A DNA stretch of 64,000 nucleotides from Aeromonas lusitana (GTDB lineage Bacteria > Pseudomonadota > Gammaproteobacteria > Enterobacterales > Aeromonadaceae), in NCBI RefSeq assembly GCF_002812985.1, contig NZ_PGCP01000004.1:226960-290959 (forward strand), read 5' to 3'. This document shows, piece by piece, positions 48,787 through 57,469 of the stretch. A model generated the notes under the pieces. It was not told the origin of the DNA. It was given only the letters and a program-made list of their open reading frames with translations, and did not search any database. Numbering within the stretch: position 1 is the stretch's first letter; each line of letters opens with the position of its first letter. Made by a program: the position numbers and the translations under genes.

Positions 48787-50064
48787 ATGAGCGTCTACTA
48801 CACACTCTGTTTCTTGGCAGCGTTGGCGATCTTCATCGCCTTTGCCAACCAGTATGTTGTGAAGATCCAGACCACCATCGCCATCACGGCCGGATCCATG
48901 CTGATCTCCGCCCTGCTGGTGCTGTTTGGTAAGTTGGGGTGGTTCAATCTGGAACCTTTGGCCGTCAAAACCATGGAGAGCATCGACTTCCAGAATTTCC
49001 TGCTGAAGGGGATTTTGGGCTTCCTGCTGTTCGCCGGCGGCCTTGGCATCAATCTGAAGGCACTGCGTAGCCAGAAGTGGGAGATCACCATTCTCTCCAT
49101 AGTGGCAACCCTGCTCTCTACCTTCCTCATAGGCTACGGCTTCTGGTTCATCGCCAAGCTGCTGGGCTGGGAGCTGCCGCTGGTCTACTGCATGTTGTTC
49201 GGTGCGCTGATCTCCCCCACCGACCCCATCGCCGTGCTGGCCATCGTCAAGAAGATGAAGGCACCACCCCAGATCGCCATCCAGATCGAGGGGGAATCCC
49301 TGTTCAACGACGGCGTCGGCCTCGTCATCTTCGCCACCGTGTTTGCCGTGGCTTTCGGCGGCGTGGAGCCGACCTTCACCAGCGTGGCCGGTCTGTTCCT
49401 GCATGAGGCCCTCGGCGGCATCCTGTTCGGCGCCGTGCTGGGCCTCATCGCCCACGTGATGATCAGCGCCACCGACGACGGTTCGCTGGAGCTGTTGCTG
49501 ACCCTGTGCATCCCGACCGCGGGCTTCGCCTTCGCCAACATGATCGGCGTCTCCGGCGCCCTGGCCATGGTGGTCACCGGCATCATGATCGGCAACTGGA
49601 CTCGCCACTCCGGCTTCTCCGAGCAGAGCCGCCACCACCTGGATCACTTCTGGGAGTTGATGGATCAGTTCCTCAACGCCCTGCTGTTCCTGCTGATCGG
49701 TCTGGCGCTGGTGCTGCTGGAACTCCAGTGGCAAGACTGGATCCTGCTGGTCATAGCTGTGCCGCTCTGTCTGGCCGCCCGCTTCATCAGCGTGTCCCTG
49801 CCTTATGTGGCCTTCCGACGTTTTCGCAGCTACAACACCTTCTCCATCCGCATCCTGACCTGGGGTGGCCTGCGCGGTGGCCTGGCCATGGCCATGGCGC
49901 TGGCGCTGCCCTCCGGCGTCATGGTGCTGCCGGAGCACGGTGTCGATCTGCGGGAGGTGATCCTGGTGATGACCTACTCGGTGGTGATGTTCTCCATCGT
50001 GGTGCAGGGGATGACCATCACCCCCATGATCACGGCGGCCAAGAAGGCCAGCGGCGGCTACTAG
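48787..50064 (+). CDS. CPA1 family Na+/H+ (cation/proton) antiporter
   Basis: A 425-residue membrane protein with about 12 segments. CPA1 marks are ALISPTDPIAVLAIVKKM, EGESLFNDGVGLVIF (the ND pair of the active site) and RILTWGGLRGGLAMAMAL. It resembles NhaP and related antiporters; ion choice is not readable. ATG at 48787 begins the first segment. Its 3' end plus terminator is followed by a degraded second copy of both. Confidence 0.88.
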   Translation: MSVYYTLCFLAALAIFIAFANQYVVKIQTTIAITAGSMLISALLVLFGKLGWFNLEPLAVKTMESIDFQNFLLKGILGFLLFAGGLGINLKALRSQKWEITILSIVATLLSTFLIGYGFWFIAKLLGWELPLVYCMLFGALISPTDPIAVLAIVKKMKAPPQIAIQIEGESLFNDGVGLVIFATVFAVAFGGVEPTFTSVAGLFLHEALGGILFGAVLGLIAHVMISATDDGSLELLLTLCIPTAGFAFANMIGVSGALAMVVTGIMIGNWTRHSGFSEQSRHHLDHFWELMDQFLNALLFLLIGLALVLLELQWQDWILLVIAVPLCLAARFISVSLPYVAFRRFRSYNTFSIRILTWGGLRGGLAMAMALALPSGVMVLPEHGVDLREVILVMTYSVVMFSIVVQGMTITPMITAAKKASGGY

Positions 50065-50095
50065 GCCACTGTTCTGATCCATGATGGCCAACAAG

Positions 50096-50121
50096 AAGGG
50101 CTCCCGACGGGAGCCCTTTTT
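50096..50121 (+). terminator. Terminator of the antiporter gene
   Basis: gggctccc-gac-gggagccc with flanking A and five T residues. Confidence 0.92.
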
Positions 50122-50146
50122 CTATCTGATACAGCCAAAAATAGGC

Positions 50147-50198
50147 ATGACCATCACATCATCGGGATCACCGTGGCCAACAAGGCCAGCGGCAGCGA
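50147..50198 (+). pseudogene. Degenerate copy of the antiporter 3' end
   Basis: atgaccatcac, gatcac, gtggccaacaaggccagcggc match the last 54 bases of the antiporter (50011-50064), with a two-base length difference and loss of the stop. The similarity resumes in the following terminator at 50231-50258, so a block of about 110 bases, gene end plus terminator, appears twice in tandem. Confidence 0.8.
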
Positions 50199-50230
50199 CC
50201 AAGCCGCAGCTTGTATGACATATCGCCAAT

Positions 50231-50258
50231 AAAAAAGGCTCCCAACGGGAGCCCTTTT
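50231..50258 (+). terminator. Second copy of the antiporter terminator
   Basis: ggctccc-aac-gggagcc with six A before and four T after; nearly the same stem as the terminator at 50096-50121. Confidence 0.88.
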
Positions 50259-50674
50259 GCTGTGCTGTCACTGGTGAACCCTGTGGCTTTTTTACTCACC
50301 AGCGAAATATCTGTTTGCTTTTCATTCATTTTGCGGAGAGAATGCGCGCCGGCTAGTTAATCAGCCCTGATTATGTTTACCCTGCAATGCTTCACCTCAC
50401 GATGAATCCTGTCAGTATCCGCATAACCTTCTTCTGATTTACTCGCCTCGAGAACCGTCAGGCTGTCTGCCTGCGTTGCCCGGTTTTCACGGCGCAGACC
50501 CGATCTGCCCACTCCCAAGTAGCATCATGCCTTCGCATGGTCCTTGGCGCATTTCCTTGAAAAGTGCAGACGCCCCTGACAGGGCTGGGTATTCCTGCGT
50601 GGATCTGACCACGCCCATTGACCTGACATTTGCAAAAACAAGGAGCAAACACCTAATTTATATAGAGATATACC
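50259..50674. other. Interval before a small ORF, no gene seen
   Basis: About 415 bases without a supported gene. It has a hairpin ctggtga / tcaccag (50272-50301 region) and two segments with gcgcagac/gtgcagac similarity. The AT-rich end (50655-50674) leads into the small ORF. Confidence 0.5.
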
Positions 50675-50851
50675 ATGATGAAAGCAGTACAAACACACAA
50701 ACCCCTGCGTCGTAGCAAGCCCGTCAACCTGCCCCCGCAAGAGCAGGATTATGATGCCTTCCTGATCCAGTTCAGCACCCGTTTCAGTGGCGGCTTCGCC
50801 ATCTCCTGTGACGGTATCCCTGGAGAGTTCTCCATCGAAGATCTCAACTGA
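50675..50851 (+). CDS. Small hypothetical protein, 58 residues
   Basis: ATG-ATG-AAA at 50675 with tagagat upstream opens 58 codons ending in TGA, followed by a terminator 34 bases later. The chain has a basic N-terminal part (HKPLRRSKP), then QEQDYDAFLIQFS, a Gly-rich SGGFAISCDGIPG with one cysteine, and an acidic end. The ribosome site, AT-rich upstream DNA and terminator make it a probable real gene. No family is recognised; a peptide precursor or stress protein are guesses. Confidence 0.55.
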   Translation: MMKAVQTHKPLRRSKPVNLPPQEQDYDAFLIQFSTRFSGGFAISCDGIPGEFSIEDLN

Positions 50852-50884
50852 TCAGCACTGCCCCATGGCAGACCCGATGCAAAC

Positions 50885-50909
50885 AGGCCGCAACTCACGG
50901 CGGCCTTTT
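50885..50909 (+). terminator. Terminator of the small ORF
   Basis: aggccgc / gcggcct stem with loop of eight bases and a TTTT tail. Confidence 0.75.
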
Positions 50910-50919
50910 GCGCATTCAT

Positions 50920-51441
50920 TCAGACCAGGGCGCTTTCCTTGCCCGGTGCCTCCAGCAGCAGACACTCCTCTTCGCTATCTCCCAGCTTGACCAGCTTGCC
51001 CTGACTGAGCCCCAGCTTGGCCAGCAGCGCGACCGAACGCTCGTTGCCCGGGGTGACGATGGCGATCACCCGCTCGATACTGAGGCGCTCACGCCCATCC
51101 TTGAGCGCAGCCTGCGCCGCTTCGATCCCATAACCCTGACCGCGATAGTCAGGCAGGAAGGCGTAGCCGATGTCTTCGCACGGCAGGGTATCGCGCTTGA
51201 TGAGGCCGCAGATGCCTATCTTGGCGCCGTCTTCTCGCCGGCTGACCAGATAGAGGCCGTGGCTGTGCTGGGCATAGCTGATCGCAGGCCCCTGTTGGAT
51301 ATAGTCTTCGGCATCGCTCAGGGTGCGTACCCCGCGATCGCCGATGTAGCGATGAAAATCGCCATCGTTGAGCAGTTCGAGAATAAAGGGGGCGTCAACT
51401 GTGGTTAATTCGCGCAGGGCGAGGCGCTCGGAGAGGATCAT
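50920..51441 (-). CDS. GNAT acetyltransferase, RimJ/RimL-like
   Basis: A 173-residue GNAT of the RimJ/RimL type: SERLALRELTTVDAPFILELLND, GYAFLPDYRGQGYGIEAAQAAL (motif A) and VIAIVTPGNERSVALLAKLGL. Such enzymes acetylate protein N-termini or small molecules. The ATG at 51441 starts the conserved domain; a frame 12 codons longer has no support. Substrate unknown. Confidence 0.88.
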   Translation of the reverse strand: MILSERLALRELTTVDAPFILELLNDGDFHRYIGDRGVRTLSDAEDYIQQGPAISYAQHSHGLYLVSRREDGAKIGICGLIKRDTLPCEDIGYAFLPDYRGQGYGIEAAQAALKDGRERLSIERVIAIVTPGNERSVALLAKLGLSQGKLVKLGDSEEECLLLEAPGKESALV

Positions 51442-51687
51442 GGCAAGGGCTCTTCTTGTAGTAATGAACGGGAACACGACAAGCCATCAAGACTGCCCCC
51501 GTCGCGGCCCCTTGGCAAGGGCCGGCGCACGGATGTGGCCAGGATGATCGCAAGAACTGTGATGCCAAGGCCGCCATGCCTCGTGTCCTCCACCTCTTCC
51601 CCCTTATTTCGCCACGAGCCAGAGGCCGGTTGCGGCTATAATGCTCCCCCTATTCAGACAATCAGTACCAAGATCAGGACAGATATC

Positions 51688-51951
51688 ATGACGGAATCCA
51701 CCGAGTTTTTCGACGAACAGACCCTGCTGGAGATGGTTGATAACCAGCTCGCCGACGGCAACCCGCTGCAGGTCAAGGCCACCCTGATGCGGCTGGTGAT
51801 GAAGGGCACCCCGAGAGAAGAGGCACTGCAATACATCGCCTGCGCCCTCGGCGCCGAGCTGATGGCAATGGAGGCGGATCAGGGCCCCTTCAACCTGACC
51901 CGCTACGGCGAGTTCCTCGACAGCCTGCCCGAGATGCCCTGGGCCGAGTGA
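51688..51951 (+). CDS. Conserved small hypothetical protein
   Basis: An 87-residue acidic, helical protein (FFDEQTLLEMVDNQLADGNPLQVKATL, REEALQYIACALGAELMAMEAD). The frame, aggaca ribosome site and lack of signal peptide support a cytoplasmic protein. I do not recognise a named family with certainty. It precedes the metallopeptidase gene by 77 bases on the same strand. Confidence 0.75.
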   Translation: MTESTEFFDEQTLLEMVDNQLADGNPLQVKATLMRLVMKGTPREEALQYIACALGAELMAMEADQGPFNLTRYGEFLDSLPEMPWAE

Positions 51952-52028
51952 TCCGGGGCACTCATTAGGCAAGGCACTCTGCCAGCCATTATCATTACTG
52001 CCACAGCCAATAACGGGAGTATGCGGAT

Positions 52029-52883
52029 ATGCGCTGGCAAGATCGCCGTGAGAGCAACAACGTGGAAGACAGGCGCCAGGAGGGCGGTGGCAGCGGGGGT
52101 GGCGGCTTTCCCATCGGTGGCAAGGGCCGCCTGATCCTGGTGGTCGTGGTGATGGTGGCGGGTTACTACGGCGTGGATCTCAGCCCCCTGCTCAACGATC
52201 CCACGCCGCAAACCCAGGCTCCGCGCCAGAATGTGTCTCAATCGGCCAACGATCCTTTGGCCAAATTCACCTCCGTCATGCTCGCCTCCACCGAGGATGC
52301 CTGGAGCGAGATCTTCACCCAGAGCGGCAGCCAGTATCAGCCCCCCAAGCTGGTGCTCTATCGTGGCGCCACCCGCACCGGCTGTGGTCAGGGCCAATCC
52401 GTGATGGGTCCCTTCTACTGCCCGGCGGACAGATCCGTCTATATAGATCTCTCCTTCTATCAGGACATGCGCGACAAGCTCGGGGCCGACGGCGACTTCG
52501 CCCAGGGCTACGTGGTCGCCCACGAGGTGGGTCATCACGTGCAGAACCTGCTCGGCATCTCCACCAAGGTGCGCCAGCAGCAACAGGGGCTGAGTCAGGC
52601 CGCCCAGAACAAGCTGTCGGTCAAACTCGAACTGCAGGCCGACTGCTTCGCCGGGGTCTGGGGCCACTACATGGAGCGGGAGCAGGTGCTGGAGCACGGC
52701 GATCTGGAGGAAGCCCTCAACGCCGCCCAGGCCATAGGTGACGACCGGCTGCAGCAACAGGGCCAGGGCCGGGTGGTGCCGGACAGCTTCACCCACGGCA
52801 GCTCGGCCCAGCGCCTGGCCTGGTTCAAGAAGGGCTTCGACAGTGGCAAGCCCGCCAGCTGCGACACCTTCGCCGCCCGCTAG
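52029..52883 (+). CDS. YpfJ-type neutral zinc metallopeptidase
   Basis: A 284-residue membrane-anchored protein of the YpfJ family. A Gly-rich cytoplasmic tail precedes one transmembrane segment (about residues 34-48) and a periplasmic domain. The zinc motif is H165-EVG-H169-H (HEVGHH), with the distal ligand probably in [27 protein letters not shown] gives a likely disulphide. Substrate unknown. Strong terminator follows. Confidence 0.9.
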   Translation: MRWQDRRESNNVEDRRQEGGGSGGGGFPIGGKGRLILVVVVMVAGYYGVDLSPLLNDPTPQTQAPRQNVSQSANDPLAKFTSVMLASTEDAWSEIFTQSGSQYQPPKLVLYRGATRTGCGQGQSVMGPFYCPADRSVYIDLSFYQDMRDKLGADGDFAQGYVVAHEVGHHVQNLLGISTKVRQQQQGLSQAAQNKLSVKLELQADCFAGVWGHYMEREQVLEHGDLEEALNAAQAIGDDRLQQQGQGRVVPDSFTHGSSAQRLAWFKKGFDSGKPASCDTFAAR

Positions 52884-52891
52884 ACGCCCAA

Positions 52892-52930
52892 AAAAGGGGC
52901 CGGCTCCTGACAGGATCCGGCCCCTTTTCT
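52892..52930. terminator. Terminator between metallopeptidase and aphA
   Basis: aaaaggggccgg / ccggcccctttt, a perfect 12-bp stem with A and T runs, serving the convergent genes on both sides. Confidence 0.9.
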
Positions 52931-52946
52931 CATTCATGGGTGAACA

Positions 52947-53666
52947 TCAATACTGGGAGTTGACGATCACCTCCTCCCCCAGCGCCCCCGCCAGGGGCAG
53001 CGGCCGGTAGCTGGAGTTGGCAGCCCGCAGCAGACGAATGCCGCGAATGCCAGCCTCCTGCGCAGCCCTGATATCCCCGTCAGCATCACCGTAGAAGACT
53101 TTCATCTGCTTGTCCTTGAGCCACTGCACCTTAGTGTTCTGGCCTGGCTGATCACCAGCGAAGATCACTGGATTGAGCTGAGTGGCCGGGATATCCATGG
53201 TCTGCTGCAAGGTTTTGCTCACAGTTTCGGTCTTGGTGGCCGAGCGGCCAGTGACGAAATAGATGTGGTCACCCCGTTTGAGGTGCATGGCGATCAGCGC
53301 CTTGCCCACCTCTTTCGGCATGCTGAACTCATCCCAACCATTGTTCATTTTCTCCCAGAAGGCGGGATTCTTCAGATAGCTCTCGTCATTGGGAGAAAAC
53401 TCCTGCTTGCCGCGATAGAAACCCGGGCTGGAAAAGAGCAGGGTATCGTCAATATCAAAACCGACCGCCATCGGGGGCAGACCATCCAGACTCTTGGCAA
53501 TCTGTGCCACCGAGACCCAGTGAATTGGGGCCTGCTGGGCCAAGGTGACGGTGGTGACACCGGCAGCAACCAGCTGAATGGTGGCAGTCTCATCCGCTAT
53601 GGCAGGCAAGGAGAGGGTGGCAGCCAGCAAGGAGGCAAGCAGCGCTGGGCGTGAAAAGTATTTCAT
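52947..53666 (-). CDS. aphA: Class B acid phosphatase AphA
   Basis: A 239-residue periplasmic non-specific acid phosphatase. The signal peptide ends about residue 24 (PAIA). The DDDD-type motif is [16 protein letters not shown] with nucleophile D71 and general acid D73; [13 protein letters not shown] and [13 protein letters not shown] complete the active site. It hydrolyses phosphomonoesters and transfers phosphate; the family is tetrameric and magnesium-dependent. Length matches E. coli AphA (237). Confidence 0.95.
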   Translation of the reverse strand: MKYFSRPALLASLLAATLSLPAIADETATIQLVAAGVTTVTLAQQAPIHWVSVAQIAKSLDGLPPMAVGFDIDDTLLFSSPGFYRGKQEFSPNDESYLKNPAFWEKMNNGWDEFSMPKEVGKALIAMHLKRGDHIYFVTGRSATKTETVSKTLQQTMDIPATQLNPVIFAGDQPGQNTKVQWLKDKQMKVFYGDADGDIRAAQEAGIRGIRLLRAANSSYRPLPLAGALGEEVIVNSQY

Positions 53667-53772
53667 AAGGAGTAGCCATCATTTTCAATCTAAAAAGGGT
53701 GCCAATGGTGACCACTCCTCCCTCTACAAACTGTGAGGCACCCGACAAAAAGGGGCGTTTGGCACTCAATAA

Positions 53773-54447
53773 TTAATCATTGAGCGGTAGCAGATCGGTA
53801 AAGACGAAGCCGTCTCTGACCACAGTTTCCCCTGTTTTTATGGCCAAAGGCAGCATGAACATAGGGCCGTCATAGGCCAGGGTGTGAAACTCGCCGTTCT
53901 CGCCGCAAGGATCCACCCCGTCCGGCAAGGCCGCCAGCAGGGCCTCATCGAACTCATGCCCCCCCAGACTCATCTCCAGTTTCTTGGGATCGAGGGTGCT
54001 GATCCGCGCCTTGAGCCCCGCTTCCATCATCTCCCGCGCCAGGAGCCGGGTATCGCTGCCCCAGAGCGGGAACAGGGCCCGGATCCCGGTGCCTTCTAGC
54101 TGGCGCTCCCGATAGGCGCGCACGTCCTCGAGGAAGAGATCCCCGAACGCCATGTGCCGGATCCCCCGCGCCACCACCCCTTCGATGAAGCCGGTCATGA
54201 TGCGACTGTAGTCCTCATTGCTGCAGGGCCAGGGCAGGTCGATGGCCTCTATCGGCAGTCCCACGCACTCGGCCTGTTGCATCAGCAGTTGCTTGCGCAC
54301 CCCGTGCATGGCGACCCGCTCGAACGCCTGATTGAGGGTCGTGAACAGCCCCACCACCTCGATGGCCGGGTCCTGGCGCAACTGATGCAGCGCCCAGGCG
54401 CTGTCCTTGCCGCTGCTCCAGGAGAGCAGCACCTTGGTCTTCGTCAT
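53773..54447 (-). CDS. Dph6-related ATP pyrophosphatase
   Basis: A 224-residue adenine nucleotide alpha-hydrolase-like protein of the diphthine-ammonia-ligase related (Dph6/MJ0570) type. The PP-loop is LLSWSSGKDSAWAL, and EFHTLAYDGPMF near the C-terminus is the family signature GExGEfhT. Bacteria lack diphthamide, so the true substrate is unknown. It stands alone and diverges from the MFS transporter gene. Confidence 0.85.
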   Translation of the reverse strand: MTKTKVLLSWSSGKDSAWALHQLRQDPAIEVVGLFTTLNQAFERVAMHGVRKQLLMQQAECVGLPIEAIDLPWPCSNEDYSRIMTGFIEGVVARGIRHMAFGDLFLEDVRAYRERQLEGTGIRALFPLWGSDTRLLAREMMEAGLKARISTLDPKKLEMSLGGHEFDEALLAALPDGVDPCGENGEFHTLAYDGPMFMLPLAIKTGETVVRDGFVFTDLLPLND

Positions 54448-54675
54448 TCTCTATCCAACCCTTGTATATGGGAGCAGCTAAGCCGGCACCTCTACCACGG
54501 ATCCGGGATCCGCAGCCGGTCGCCATCTGGCCCGCTTGTGGCTTAACTGTTGCAAGACTGTATTGCAAATTGTGCGATTTACATAGCGGGATACAAAAGC
54601 ATACCCTCGTGGGTGAGCGTATCCCCGCAAAGGATGGGGAGCAATAACTAAAAAAACGATGGGAAACATAAGGAT

Positions 54676-55992
54676 ATGACAACAGTCCGCACCACGCATG
54701 ACCACAATCGCCCCCTCAACCGACAGGATTACAAGACCCTGAGCCTGGCGGCCCTCGGCGGCGCCCTCGAATTCTACGACTTCATCATCTTCGTCTTCTT
54801 CGCCGTGGTGATCGGCGAGCTGTTCTTCCCGGCCGACATTCCCGAGTGGCTGCGCCAGTTCCAGACCTTCGGCATCTTCGCCGCCGGCTACCTAGCTCGT
54901 CCCCTCGGCGGCATCATAATGGCGCACTTTGGCGATCTCATCGGTCGCAAGCGCATGTTCACCCTGAGCATACTGCTGATGGCGCTGCCGACCCTGCTGA
55001 TCGGCCTGCTGCCCACCTATGCCACCCTCGGCATCGCCGCTCCCCTGCTGTTGCTGCTGCTGCGGATCATGCAAGGGGCCGCCATCGGTGGCGAAGTGCC
55101 CGGCGCCTGGGTATTCGTGGCCGAGCACGTGCCCGCCAAGCGGGTCGGTCTCGCCTGTGGCACCCTCACCGCCGGGCTGACCGCCGGCATACTGCTCGGC
55201 TCCCTGGTGGCCACCGCCATCAACCGTGGCATGAGCCCAGTCGAGGTGAGCGAGTGGGGCTGGCGTCTGGCCTTCGTACTGGGCGGCGTCTTTGGCATCG
55301 TCGCCATGTATCTGCGCCGCTGGCTGCACGAGACCCCGGTGTTCGCCGAGATGCAGGCCAACAAGGCGCTGGCCGCCGAGCTGCCGCTCAAGACAGTGCT
55401 GCGTGAGCACAAGGGCAGCGTCGTCATCTCCATGCTGCTGACCTGGCTGCTCTCCGCCGGTATCGTGGTGGTGATCCTGATGACCCCGACCTACCTGCAA
55501 AAAGTCCATGCCATCAGCCCGGCCGATGCCCTGACCGCCAACTCCCTGGCGATCCTGGCCCTCACCCTGGGTTGTGTGCTCTACGGCCGGCTGATCGACG
55601 CCATCGGCAGCGGCCCCACCTTCATGCTGGGCTCCTTGCTGCTGGCGGGGGCGACCTACGCCTTCTATCACGGCCTGGCGGGCGGCATGGATCAGCTGAT
55701 CCCCCTCTATACCCTGGCGGGCTTCGCGGTCGGCATCGTCGGCGCCGTGCCCTATGTGATGGTCAACGCCTTCCCGGCCGTGGTGCGCTTCTCCGGACTG
55801 TCGTTCTCCTACAACGTGGCCTATGCCATCTTCGGCGGCCTGACCCCCATGCTGGTCACCCTCTGGATGAAGGAGGACGTGCTGGCCCCGTCTCACTATG
55901 TAGTCAGTCTGGCTGCCCTGGGCTTCGTGCTCGGTCTGTTGCTCTGGCTGCGCCAACGTGGCCAGCGTCAATCCACGCCACAGACGGCCTGA
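54676..55992 (+). CDS. MHS-type MFS transporter (metabolite:H+ symporter)
   Basis: A 438-residue transporter with 12 segments. The metabolite:H+ symporter class is indicated by LGGALEFYDFIIFVFFAVVIG, FAAGYLARPLGGIIMAHFGDLIGRKRMF and RIMQGAAIGGEVPGAWVFVAEHVP. Relatives carry citrate, ketoglutarate, proline/betaine or shikimate; the substrate here is unknown. The last 47 codons are repeated, slightly changed, 15 bases after the stop. Confidence 0.9.
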   Translation: MTTVRTTHDHNRPLNRQDYKTLSLAALGGALEFYDFIIFVFFAVVIGELFFPADIPEWLRQFQTFGIFAAGYLARPLGGIIMAHFGDLIGRKRMFTLSILLMALPTLLIGLLPTYATLGIAAPLLLLLLRIMQGAAIGGEVPGAWVFVAEHVPAKRVGLACGTLTAGLTAGILLGSLVATAINRGMSPVEVSEWGWRLAFVLGGVFGIVAMYLRRWLHETPVFAEMQANKALAAELPLKTVLREHKGSVVISMLLTWLLSAGIVVVILMTPTYLQKVHAISPADALTANSLAILALTLGCVLYGRLIDAIGSGPTFMLGSLLLAGATYAFYHGLAGGMDQLIPLYTLAGFAVGIVGAVPYVMVNAFPAVVRFSGLSFSYNVAYAIFGGLTPMLVTLWMKEDVLAPSHYVVSLAALGFVLGLLLWLRQRGQRQSTPQTA

Positions 55993-56006
55993 CCCGCCCA
56001 AGTGTT

Positions 56007-56135
56007 CTGGTCACCCTCTGGATGAAGGAGGACGTGCTGGCCCCGTCCCACTACGTAGTCAGTCTGGCTGCCCTGGGCTTCGTGCTCTGGCTGCGCCAAC
56101 GTGGCCAGCAGCAAACCCGGCCACAGACCGCCTGA
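56007..56135 (+). pseudogene. Second copy of the MFS transporter 3' end
   Basis: Matches 55852-55992 with one 12-base deletion and about eight substitutions, and ends with its own TGA. It encodes VTLWMKEDVLAPSHYVVS and a tail GQQQTRPQTA; the intact gene has GQRQSTPQTA. It retains an open frame but no start, and is the copy adjacent to the terminator at 56192. Confidence 0.95.
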
Positions 56136-56191
56136 ACCAGCTGACCCCGTGGCTCAGCGTCAGCTCGTGCCGCAAGGGACCCGATATGAAC

Positions 56192-56218
56192 AAGAGCCCC
56201 GACTTTCGGGGCTCTTCC
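56192..56218 (+). terminator. Terminator after the MFS ghost
   Basis: aagagccccga-ctt-tcggggctctt stem. A second perfect hairpin, ggaccagac-ccgc-gtctggtcc, follows at about 56265-56286, before marC. Confidence 0.82.
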
Positions 56219-56316
56219 ATTCCGGCTATATTCAGCCGGGCTCCCGTAGAGTAGCCCCCCTTCCGGACCAGACCCGCGTCTGGTCCCTGTGTTTGCCAAC
56301 CCTTCCGAGGTGAAAG

Positions 56317-57033
56317 ATGTTTTTCCAGGTCGTATTCCTCGCCTTGCTGGCGCTATTGCCCATGGTCAATCCCCCCACCACGGCCACCCTGTTGCTGGGC
56401 CTGAGCAAGGGCATGTCCCGCGAGCATATCCGCCGCCAGATCAACCTGGCCGCCCTCTATCTGTTCGCCACCCTCTGCGTCAGCTTCTTCATCGGATCCT
56501 CCATTCTGGATCTGTTCGGGATCTCCATTCCCGGCCTGCGGCTGGCCGGCGGCCTCATCATCGCCTTCATCGGCTTTCGCATGCTGTTTCCGGCGCCGAG
56601 CCAGGCCACCGAGAATGACATCAACCAGAGCATCGCCTTCGTGCCGCTGACCATGCCCAGCATGTGCGGCCCCGGCACCATGGCGCTGGTGATCAGCGGC
56701 GCCGCCCAGATAGCCGAGCTGCCGGCGGACTACAATCGCTTCGTCATCTACTCCGGCATGGTTACCGCCTTCGCCCTGATGAGCCTGCTGAGCTGGGGCG
56801 TGCTGAAACTGGCGGATCCGGTGTGCAAGCTGCTGGGGGCCACCGGCATCGACGCCATGACCCGCATCATGGGCTTCCTGCTGGTGTGCATGGGCATGCA
56901 GTTCTGCATCAACGGCATCAAGGAGGTGGCGCAGGATCCCGTGTTCCACGGCGCCCCCGCCGCCCAGGTTCAGCACCATATTCCCGATGGCAAGCACAGC
57001 ATGGAGCCCGGGCTGGTCGCGCCCACCCCCTGA
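56317..57033 (+). CDS. MarC family integral membrane protein
   Basis: A 238-residue membrane protein of the MarC family (six segments): FLALLALLPMVNPPTTATLLL at the N-terminus, SIPGLRLAGGLIIAFIGFRML and AFVPLTMPSMCGPGTMALVIS. The family was once linked to multiple antibiotic resistance; that link did not hold, and its role is unknown. gaggtgaaag precedes the ATG. The C-terminal 35 residues after the last segment are polar and rich in His and Pro. Confidence 0.88.
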   Translation: MFFQVVFLALLALLPMVNPPTTATLLLGLSKGMSREHIRRQINLAALYLFATLCVSFFIGSSILDLFGISIPGLRLAGGLIIAFIGFRMLFPAPSQATENDINQSIAFVPLTMPSMCGPGTMALVISGAAQIAELPADYNRFVIYSGMVTAFALMSLLSWGVLKLADPVCKLLGATGIDAMTRIMGFLLVCMGMQFCINGIKEVAQDPVFHGAPAAQVQHHIPDGKHSMEPGLVAPTP

Positions 57034-57147
57034 GGGTGGTGACACAGGGGCTCATGCCCTGGCAGATCATTTTTTGTACAGATCAGGTTCAGCTGAGAGG
57101 GCCTAAAGTGATGCTGCCACCTTAAATTACCCCCTAGGAGATATGAA

Positions 57148-57351
57148 ATGAAAGAGATGCTGACCGAGATCCGCAGCTACAGCCTGTTTCATGAATATCT
57201 GAACGTCGTCGGCGTAGCCAGCCCCACTCCGGCCCAGATCGCCCAGGAGTGGGAGTACAAGAGTGCCAACCGCCTGGTGGCCAGGATCAAGCAGGATCCT
57301 CAGGGCAAGACGCGCTACTACATAGATGCCCGCGTCATCTCTATCAACTGA
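57148..57351 (+). CDS. Small hypothetical protein, 67 residues
   Basis: ATG-AAA-GAG at 57148 with taggag upstream; 67 codons followed by a strong terminator, so probably a real monocistronic gene. The chain begins KEMLTEIRSYSLFHEYLNVV and has QIAQEWEYKSANRLVARIKQ, a mainly helical, mildly basic protein. No family recognised. Confidence 0.7.
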   Translation: MKEMLTEIRSYSLFHEYLNVVGVASPTPAQIAQEWEYKSANRLVARIKQDPQGKTRYYIDARVISIN

Positions 57352-57367
57352 CACGCCTCAGTCATCC

Positions 57368-57393
57368 AGCCCCGGCCCTGTCCGGGGCTTTTT
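57368..57393 (+). terminator. Terminator of the 67-residue gene
   Basis: agccccgg-ccctgt-ccggggct followed by five T. Confidence 0.92.
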
Positions 57394-57417
57394 GTTGGCC
57401 CTCGCCGACGCCCAATA

Positions 57418-57444
57418 AAAACCCCGGCGCCGGGCCGGGGTTTT
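57418..57444. terminator. Terminator of tldD, bidirectional
   Basis: aaaaccccggc-gccgg-gccggggtttt, an 11-bp stem with A/T flanks, 26 bases after the tldD stop on the minus strand. Confidence 0.9.
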
Positions 57445-57469
57445 ACTGGATAAGGTAGGAGCCGCGGCC

